Under the pieces are notes generated by a model. It did no database searches and was not told the origin of the DNA. It was given only the letters and a program-made list of their open reading frames with translations. DNA of 62,594 nucleotides from a virus: positions 1 through 62,594 of IMG/VR virus record IMGVR_UViG_3300027217_000003; one strand, given 5' to 3'. Every line of letters begins with the position of its first letter. The stretch's first letter is position 1. The translations under genes and the position numbers were made by a program. Shown piece after piece: positions 57,559-62,594 of this stretch.

Positions 57559-57625
57559 GTTTCCTTTAAAAATTGTTAAACTTAAATTATCCCGTTAATG
57601 TGTCTTTTAGAGAAACTTTAACAAT

Positions 57626-57653
57626 ACTTATATCTACAAACCTAAGTTTGTTT
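57626..57653 (-). promoter_or_regulatory. Middle-type promoter candidate for gp32 (AAACAAA-N14-TATAAGT)
   Basis: Minus strand: AAACAAA at 57653-57647, 14 bases, TATAAGT at 57632-57626, then a 67-base leader. An ACAAAC-CTAA-GTTTGT inverted repeat (57636-57651) lies in the spacer and could bind a regulator. Confidence 0.6.
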
Positions 57654-57667
57654 CATAAGCATAGAAA

Positions 57668-57853
57668 TTACTTACTCCCGTTTGTCTCGTGTACCGTACC
57701 GTCAGGTGCATGATATCCCGTGTCGCTAATCTTGACATAACCTGTCTTAGCTATGAAGGCTTCTGCTTCATCTTGTGTGATTAGCTTATAATTGAGCATG
57801 CTGTCGACTATGTATAGCAGACGAAAGAACTCTACGGAAGTTAGTGTTTTCAT
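57668..57853 (-). CDS. Small hypothetical protein
   Basis: A 61-residue protein (MKTLTSVEFFRLLYIVDSML, then ITQDEAEAFIAKTGYVKISD, ending THETNGSK-like). First gene of the gp32 block, with a promoter box four bases before its ATG. No family recognised. Confidence 0.55.
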   Translation of the reverse strand: MKTLTSVEFFRLLYIVDSMLNYKLITQDEAEAFIAKTGYVKISDTGYHAPDGTVHETNGSK

Positions 57854-57857
57854 ATTC

Positions 57858-57885
57858 TATATATCCCGCCCGTAGAGATTTGTTT
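57858..57885 (-). promoter_or_regulatory. Middle-type promoter candidate (AAACAAA-N14-ATATATA)
   Basis: Minus strand: AAACAAA at 57885-57879, 14 bases, ATATATA at 57864-57858, four bases before the ATG. A GATATATA late-type reading overlaps it, so the site could be used by both systems. TAAGTTTG, the Bacteroidota -7 consensus, occurs just upstream (57889-57896 region). Confidence 0.5.
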
Positions 57886-57960
57886 ACACCAAACTTATTA
57901 TCTGATTATATTTAATGGTCTCTGAAACAATCGGGCCCAGGAAGCATAGAAGGATTGGTT

Positions 57961-58596
57961 CTAATCCTGGGTTGAAGGTTGCAACGACAGTAAATACATT
58001 AAGAGGAAGGCAGCGTCAACCAAGTCATCTAAAGGTTTCACTAGTTTTTTCTCATCACGAAAGGGTTGACAAAAAGAATGAAATTCAGAGGACTGAAAGG
58101 AGTCACTGTCAACAAATGCTTTCCACATCGCTTCTTTGTTCATGTTACCTTTGCCAGCAAACTTCTTGATTGCGGTTGGAGCAATAACGTCAAGGTCTTC
58201 AACGATTAAGGTTTCAATCAATTTACATTTAAGGATTGATGCAGCTGCTTGAAGATCCAGTAGTGAATTGGTACCAAATCTAGAAGTACCATAAGAAGCA
58301 CCCTCAAAATAAATCCTGTAAGGTTTAGATGGATCAGTGTGCTCAATGATCATTGCCATTAGATTTTCGGCAATGTTAATATGTCGATTAACTCTAGTGA
58401 GTTCGTGTTTAGAAATATCAGGTTCGTCTTGAAAAACAAGACTAACGTCCGATAGCTTGGCCATCTCTTGTTGAGCGGCTTTATCCTTCTTTGTAGATTT
58501 TGTAGAATTTAGGTATGAAATCCAATGAGGTTTCCCATCCTTTAAAACACAAACACCTGGAGAATTAATAGAAAAGTCGATTCCGACGTAGTTCAT
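57961..58596 (-). CDS. RuvC-like Holliday junction resolvase (RNase H fold)
   Basis: A 211-residue nuclease. The acidic active site is present: GIDFS at the N-terminus (Asp7), YFEGASYG (Glu98), and DDLVDAAFLL near the C-terminus (Asp190, 191 and 194). SRFGTNSLLDLQAAASILK and IAPTAIKKFAGKGNMNKEAM (Lys-rich DNA-contact region) follow the RuvC layout. It probably resolves junctions before packaging and replaces gp49 (endonuclease VII) of T4, which I do not see in this window. Start overlaps the stop of the gene upstream (TAATG). Confidence 0.85.
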   Translation of the reverse strand: MNYVGIDFSINSPGVCVLKDGKPHWISYLNSTKSTKKDKAAQQEMAKLSDVSLVFQDEPDISKHELTRVNRHINIAENLMAMIIEHTDPSKPYRIYFEGASYGTSRFGTNSLLDLQAAASILKCKLIETLIVEDLDVIAPTAIKKFAGKGNMNKEAMWKAFVDSDSFQSSEFHSFCQPFRDEKKLVKPLDDLVDAAFLLMYLLSLQPSTQD

Positions 58597-58967
58597 TAGA
58601 ACATGTTTTTACCAAGACTTGCACCTAGAGCGGCGCCGACAAGTCTTGAAGTTAATAGATCGTACATCAAGCCCTTTTCAATACCAAGCGTCTTAGCCAG
58701 AAGTTTACCAACAGATTTACCAAGTGCAAAACCAGTTAGACCTCCTAAAATAGAACCCAGAACACCTTCATTCGTAAGTTCAACGTTAAACTTATCGATA
58801 TCGTACGTACCGTCTTCGTTTTTATATTCAGCAAGAAATGCGTCAACAGCTGCGTCAACTCTTTCTTCGAGTTCGTCAGTCCATTCAGATTGCAATGACT
58901 CGTTAAGGGCATTCAATTCTGCCTCTGTAACGTTCTGTGCTTCAAGATATTCGATAAAAGTTCTCAT
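58596..58967 (-). CDS. Small glycine-zipper protein with targeting-like N-terminus
   Basis: A 123-residue protein. The start MRTFIEYLEAQNVTEAELN resembles the capsid-targeting-like peptides. The acidic middle is followed by two Gly-rich amphipathic or membrane-inserting segments (GVLGSILGGLTGFALGKSVG, and LVGAALGASLGKNMF), a glycine-zipper pattern seen in membrane-active peptides. If packaged, it could act on the host membrane during DNA entry; this is inference. Late-type box four bases before the ATG. Confidence 0.6.
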   Translation of the reverse strand: MRTFIEYLEAQNVTEAELNALNESLQSEWTDELEERVDAAVDAFLAEYKNEDGTYDIDKFNVELTNEGVLGSILGGLTGFALGKSVGKLLAKTLGIEKGLMYDLLTSRLVGAALGASLGKNMF

Positions 58968-58971
58968 ACTC

Positions 58972-58979
58972 TATATATT
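58972..58979 (-). promoter_or_regulatory. Late-promoter-like box AATATATA, 4 bases before ATG
   Basis: AATATATA then GAGT then ATG on the minus strand, before the glycine-zipper gene. Confidence 0.45.
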
Positions 58980-59529
58980 AGTCTAATTCGTTAATCAAAT
59001 TAAATTTGTTATAATAGAACCCACAATCAAACGTAGTGAATTCAGCAACATTCTGACTCATGTTTAATGATAGCTCATTGATACTGTTGTAAATTGGCTT
59101 CTCAAAAACGGCGCTCATCACATGAAGACCCTCCGAATCTAGGATCTGAAGTTTCAAATCGTCAGTATAAGATTCTTTATTGTCACGGTTATAATAGTAC
59201 AATAGAGTGTCCGTCATAATCCAATAATTAATGAAACCATCAAGGAGTTGCATAGTTACAGTGAACTGCCTTGTGACTAGATTTTGAATTGGAATCAAAC
59301 CACGCTTATAAGTAACGGTACCATCGTTAGGTGATTGTTCAACTGGATCGAAGGTTACACCTGGAATTGATATGCCTTGAATTGCATAGTTAATGTAATC
59401 AATAGGTTCAGTGATCAAGTTACCTGGCATCCTATTCAAATAAGGACGGTACTTATCAGCCACCTCCTTAGGAATGAAGTTTCTTGGAAACTTAAAGTTG
59501 TATAAATTACTACGTGAATTTAAGATCAT
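58978..59529 (-). CDS. gp19: Tail tube-like protein (gp19-like)
   Basis: A 183-residue protein near T4 gp19 (163). It follows the tube-fold order: YAIQGISIPGVTFDPVEQ, RQFTVTMQLLDGFINYWIM, LLYYYNRDNKES, a strand LKLQILDSEGL, then NELSLNMSQNVAEFTTFD and FYYNKF. The order SIPG..., R-x-FTVTM, ...EL...-F-T-F matches the gp19 and gp48/gp54 family of tube and tube-initiator proteins. It lies by a structural gene of 673 residues, so either the tube or a baseplate tube-initiator is possible. Confidence 0.55.
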   Translation of the reverse strand: MILNSRSNLYNFKFPRNFIPKEVADKYRPYLNRMPGNLITEPIDYINYAIQGISIPGVTFDPVEQSPNDGTVTYKRGLIPIQNLVTRQFTVTMQLLDGFINYWIMTDTLLYYYNRDNKESYTDDLKLQILDSEGLHVMSAVFEKPIYNSINELSLNMSQNVAEFTTFDCGFYYNKFNLINELD

Positions 59530-61547
59530 ATCACACTGTAAGTTCCGTGGTGAACTAATGTTTTAGTGCTACCATTCATAATAGAAATGGTGTATGTTAC
59601 CGGGGCAGTTGATGCATTCTGCAACGACTTAGCAGTGGTAGCCTGATCTTGAGTTACTTTAAACATTACTTCTCCTTGGCTCAAATCAACATCATCATAA
59701 TTCATTTGATTTTCTATAGTTGCTCCAGAAATATCTAGAATAACTTTATCAGCACCTTCAAGCGAGATTGCAATCAAACTATCTCCATCCTTCTTAGCAA
59801 TTTTGAATTTGATGAAGTTATCGTATGGACTAAGCATGAGATTTGATTGACCATCTGCGAAATAAGTTATTTCTGAAGAGTCAATAACTTCATTATCTAT
59901 TATAGTGACGTTAGTTGAACCCGTAACGATGTTCATTCTTTCAATAAATGTTGGAACGAATCTAACTTGTGTTTGAGGAAGAGCGTTTAAATTAGATGAA
60001 ATCTCTCTACTTTCCAATACGTTTGGTAGAGTATTATAAATCTTGAACAATCTATTTGAGGAAGGTAGGTTAACCTTTCTTAGTGATTTGCCATACTTTC
60101 CAATCTCATAAGATGTGAATGAAGCTCTCTTAACAATTTGAGAATTATTCTTTTCATTATAAATTCTCAAAGTGTAGTCAATATTATATGCTACAGCATT
60201 AGAAGAGTTCTGAATTACTGGTCTAAATGGAATTGACTGATCAAAGTTTTCTGCTTGAACAATTGACATCTCATACGTCTTATCAAAGAAAGATGCAATC
60301 TGCTCATAAACTGAAATGTCATGGAAAACAGTGATGTCATCTCCTTGAGTTTGAATTCTACCATTAATGTAATTATCAAACTCAACAATTGAACCGTTAA
60401 TTGCACCGTACATTTCAAAGTAATCTCCATCAGAAGCTGGTTGTAGTACTGCCGTTATATTAGCATACTCATCTTCTCTAGAAAGAGTTAGAGTTACTTC
60501 TTCGCCCGTGTTAATGTAATCGAATCCTGTTGAAGTTTCAAATGAATCGATTAACTTATATGTAATCTCATAGTTAGCTGTAGGATCTACTGCATCAGCC
60601 CCAGTTCCAAAGAACCAATTCGCAAAACCAGGATCCATATTAACTAGTGATGGAATCTTAACCTCAATGAACTTTGAGTAAAGTGTTTCACCAATAATAA
60701 ATGGCTTTGGGTTTTGAATCTCAAATGAAGATGAATTCAAATAAACGATTGAAGTAAAATATGATCTAACTCCAGAAACTCTAGGCGCTGCAACTTGGAA
60801 AAGGAAACCCTGGTACCCTCTGGCAGCGAATGAATAACCCGATTTAAGGTGAAGTCTTACTGTATCGTATGTAATTGTATTAGATGGAATATCTACTGCA
60901 TCTGCTTGGTCAATAGTGGTTGAATCATCACCTGTCCAATCAACGTTATTATCAATGTAATTGTTAGTTGAATCTAGTAAAGCGTATTTTGAACCAGCTG
61001 TATCTGCCGAAACTGCTTGGTATCTTTCAACTTGACCAACTCCGGTTTTAATATCATTACCTGTTTCCTCATCGGCCGTTGCGTACAAAGGATTTGCGGT
61101 ATTTTGAACAGTGATTTTACCACCGATGAAATCATCGTATGTGTATTGATAGATTCCATTCACAGTTGGCGTGAATGTTAGAACTGAACCTAAAAGAATG
61201 GCTGAACCGCCACCTGAAATAGTGAATAGCGTAGGATCTGCTAATGTTGCTAGGTTAAACTTATACGTCTTACCATTTTCGAGCGTTAATGGTCTAGCTG
61301 CGAAGTTTTCAACTAATACATAAGCACCTGATGTCGTAATATCAAAGTTAACAACATTAGAACCTAACTCGTGAATCAAATGACGAGTACCTGATATAGA
61401 AGTAGTAGTATTTAATGCCTTAACATGAGAACCATTATCATCAATTTCAATCTGATAGTTCGCAATAGTGGCGACAGTTTGATCGTGATAAATGAACTCT
61501 AATAGAACATCCTGATCTAATCTAGCGTATTTTGATGATTGTGCCAT
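59526..61547 (-). CDS. Large virion structural protein, unknown
   Basis: A 673-residue beta-rich protein (Thr/Ser/Asn rich; for example GTRHLIHELGSNVVNFDITT, IYQYTYDDFIGGKITVQN, YTLRIYNEKNNSQIVKRASF). It has no signal peptide or cysteine motif. Composition and position between the tube-like gene and a tail-fibre end point to a baseplate, tail or fibre component. It overlaps the tube-like gene by four bases. No T4 counterpart recognised. Confidence 0.65.
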   Translation of the reverse strand: MAQSSKYARLDQDVLLEFIYHDQTVATIANYQIEIDDNGSHVKALNTTTSISGTRHLIHELGSNVVNFDITTSGAYVLVENFAARPLTLENGKTYKFNLATLADPTLFTISGGGSAILLGSVLTFTPTVNGIYQYTYDDFIGGKITVQNTANPLYATADEETGNDIKTGVGQVERYQAVSADTAGSKYALLDSTNNYIDNNVDWTGDDSTTIDQADAVDIPSNTITYDTVRLHLKSGYSFAARGYQGFLFQVAAPRVSGVRSYFTSIVYLNSSSFEIQNPKPFIIGETLYSKFIEVKIPSLVNMDPGFANWFFGTGADAVDPTANYEITYKLIDSFETSTGFDYINTGEEVTLTLSREDEYANITAVLQPASDGDYFEMYGAINGSIVEFDNYINGRIQTQGDDITVFHDISVYEQIASFFDKTYEMSIVQAENFDQSIPFRPVIQNSSNAVAYNIDYTLRIYNEKNNSQIVKRASFTSYEIGKYGKSLRKVNLPSSNRLFKIYNTLPNVLESREISSNLNALPQTQVRFVPTFIERMNIVTGSTNVTIIDNEVIDSSEITYFADGQSNLMLSPYDNFIKFKIAKKDGDSLIAISLEGADKVILDISGATIENQMNYDDVDLSQGEVMFKVTQDQATTAKSLQNASTAPVTYTISIMNGSTKTLVHHGTYSVI

Positions 61548-61563
61548 TTACTTTTTAATTTCT

Positions 61564-62325
61564 TTAGAACTGTAGCCATTTAGGTGACCAGCCCAACATA
61601 ATACCAACGGTTGGAGTTACTGCAAGTCCAGTGGTACCGTTAGGAACAATTCCTAATCCGATTCCTGCACTTATGTTCCATCTACTTTTCTTTTGGTATG
61701 TATTCAAATCTTTATTTACAAGTTCAATTCCTTGAATATCGAAATTGTCAAATGGATATTTTGTAGCAAGCTTTAGAGACTTAACGCCTTTAATATCTTC
61801 AACGGCCATCCATAATCTGATGCTTTGGTCAAGTGTGATAGTACCATTGACGGTTGAATCTTGAATCTTTCCAGTTACTTTTATATTTCTATAACTTCCA
61901 TCTCCATAGTCCTGATTATCAGATAAGATAAATGTTGAATCTGGCATTAGAGTTCCGTTAGCTAAAATACTATCTTTATCTCTTAATTCAGCTCTCAATA
62001 AAGAGTTAACATTCTTAAGATTTCTATTAAGGCTTAAAGATGAAACATAATCCTTGGTTAGCTTTGCATTAGCATTCTTTAATCCTTCAGCTGAGATTTG
62101 ATAAGTTTTGATTTCAGCCTCCAAGAATCCTTTTCTATTCTTATAAACTTCAACAGTATCGTTAGCTGCTGCAATGTTAGCGTTAGACGCGTTTAATTCA
62201 ACTGTGATTTCATCAATCTTTTGATTAAGCGTAGCGTTGCGGCTGCATTGTCCAAGCAGAAGAAGAACAACAATCACCAATCCGATGAAAGTTAAATTGT
62301 CTCTATTAAAGTCAAACTTAATCAT
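61564..62325 (-). CDS. Membrane-anchored coiled-coil protein, spanin-like
   Basis: A 253-residue protein with one N-terminal membrane span (FIGLVIVVLLLLGQC), a coiled-coil region of about 80 residues (RKGFLEAEIKTYQISAEGLK and beyond), and a C-terminal beta-rich domain (WNISAGIGLGIVPNGTTGLA, then TPTVGIMLGWSPKW). This layout matches the DUF6808 type common in Bacteroidota phages, which is thought to be spanin-like, bridging inner membrane and cell wall for lysis. The assignment to a family is from memory; the topology is clear. Confidence 0.55.
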   Translation of the reverse strand: MIKFDFNRDNLTFIGLVIVVLLLLGQCSRNATLNQKIDEITVELNASNANIAAANDTVEVYKNRKGFLEAEIKTYQISAEGLKNANAKLTKDYVSSLSLNRNLKNVNSLLRAELRDKDSILANGTLMPDSTFILSDNQDYGDGSYRNIKVTGKIQDSTVNGTITLDQSIRLWMAVEDIKGVKSLKLATKYPFDNFDIQGIELVNKDLNTYQKKSRWNISAGIGLGIVPNGTTGLAVTPTVGIMLGWSPKWLQF

Positions 62326-62330
62326 CTTAA

Positions 62331-62594
62331 TTATCCTCCTACTGGTCCTCCGCCTAAAGAACCTGTGTAATATTGTAGGTTTGCGTTTCCAAGATAGATC
62401 ATGAAACCCACTACTGCAGATCTCGGTGAAATGTCGTTATTTGCTGCCACTGAAGTTCCAGAAGTACTTGTCTGTAATTGCCCATCTGATGAAGAAACAT
62501 AAGGAACATATTTACTAGTTGTACCGGTTGCTACTTGAGCGTATTGATAACCGGATCCATTGGCAACGTTATTAATGCTGTGATTGTGTTGACC
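62331..62594 (-). CDS. Tail fibre/collar protein, C-terminal end (partial)
   Basis: The last 87 residues of a gene that runs off the right edge. It begins GQHNHSINNVANGSGY, with the HxH arrangement of phage tail-collar and fibre-tip domains, and ends ISPRSAVVGFMIYLG with a Gly-rich GGGPVGG tail. Such C-termini normally form the receptor-binding or trimerising tip. The stop codon sits five bases before the spanin-like start. Confidence 0.7.
   Translation of the reverse strand, partial: GQHNHSINNVANGSGYQYAQVATGTTSKYVPYVSSSDGQLQTSTSGTSVAANNDISPRSAVVGFMIYLGNANLQYYTGSLGGGPVGG

Noticed and set aside
57637-57650. Bacteroidota-type -7 boxes (TAGGTTTG on minus, TAAGTTTG on plus) in the gp32 upstream region
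   Set aside because: A matching TTTG box at the correct upstream distance is not seen, and the AAACAAA-N14-TATAAGT arrangement explains the same site in line with the other genes.
57935-57980. tRNA-like string GGTTCTAATCC on the plus strand with nearby CCCAGGA/TCCTGGG inverted repeat
   Set aside because: The T-arm stem does not pair properly, there is no acceptor stem or anticodon arm at the right distance, and the string overlaps the end of the RuvC-like gene. It may be a weak hairpin.

Overview
The window is a continuous piece of a lytic, T4-like myovirus genome. Almost every gene is on the minus strand; only two small genes (11444-11950 and 41570-41713) are on the plus strand. I recognise most of the T4 core set: packaging and neck (gp16, gp17, a gp14-like protein, gp15), sheath and a tube-like protein (gp18, gp19-like), head (gp20, gp21 fused to a scaffold, gp23, gp4), replication and recombination (gp32, gp41, split gp43, gp44, gp45, gp46, gp47, gp61, probable gp62, UvsX, UvsW, probable UvsY, RNase H) and nucleotide metabolism (NrdA, NrdB, ThyA, gp56). 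The order is not that of T4. No integrase, tRNA, CRISPR array or insertion sequence was seen. Most genes lack a convincing Shine-Dalgarno sequence and have AT-rich start contexts. Together with a small Lys/Arg-rich protein of a type I associate with Bacteroidota phages, this makes a Bacteroidota host my best but unproven guess.

Layout, in window order. 1-8.0 kb: sheath, terminase and neck proteins. 8.0-11.4 kb: clamp loader (gp62, gp44) and RNase H. 11.4-22.3 kb: head genes, the late sigma factor gp55 and the tail terminator gp15. 22.3-31.2 kb: gp46/gp47, a gp33 candidate, gp41, UvsX, the C-terminal half of DNA polymerase and the clamp. 31.2-37.4 kb: ribonucleotide reductase, the N-terminal half of the polymerase, a gp56-type dCTPase/dUTPase and a homologue of the T4 DNA alpha-glucosyltransferase. 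37.4-43.2 kb: small accessory genes, an MBD4-like DNA glycosylase, a DUF932 protein and ThyA. 43.2-53.4 kb: a cluster of proteins that nearly all carry a peptide resembling the T4 capsid-targeting sequence. It includes a nucleic-acid ligase, a ligase/adenylyltransferase fusion and a PD-(D/E)XK nuclease, and is best read as an internal (packaged, possibly injected) protein cargo. 53.4-58.6 kb: UvsW, UvsY candidate, primase, gp32 and a RuvC-like resolvase. 58.6-62.6 kb: tail proteins, a spanin-like protein and the end of a tail-fibre gene.

Three promoter-like signals can be read directly. (i) AAACNNA-N12-15-TATAAN stands before about a dozen replication and nucleotide genes and resembles T4 middle promoters in layout. 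(ii) CGGGTC-N10-GTTATATT occurs three times with exact spacing. (iii) GATATATA/TATAAATA boxes stand before virion genes and are the likely targets of the gp55 sigma factor. Several boxes end only 2-6 bases before the start codon, which would give leaderless or nearly leaderless mRNAs.

How the parts may fit together: the clamp gp45 probably links replication, late transcription (gp55 plus the gp33 candidate) and perhaps DNA glucosylation, because the polymerase C-half, RNase H, the gp33 candidate, the glucosyltransferase and one unknown small protein all end in a Leu-Phe tail. The glucosyltransferase next to gp56 suggests modified DNA, although no hydroxymethylase lies in the window. The 43-53 kb cargo cluster is the most novel-looking block.
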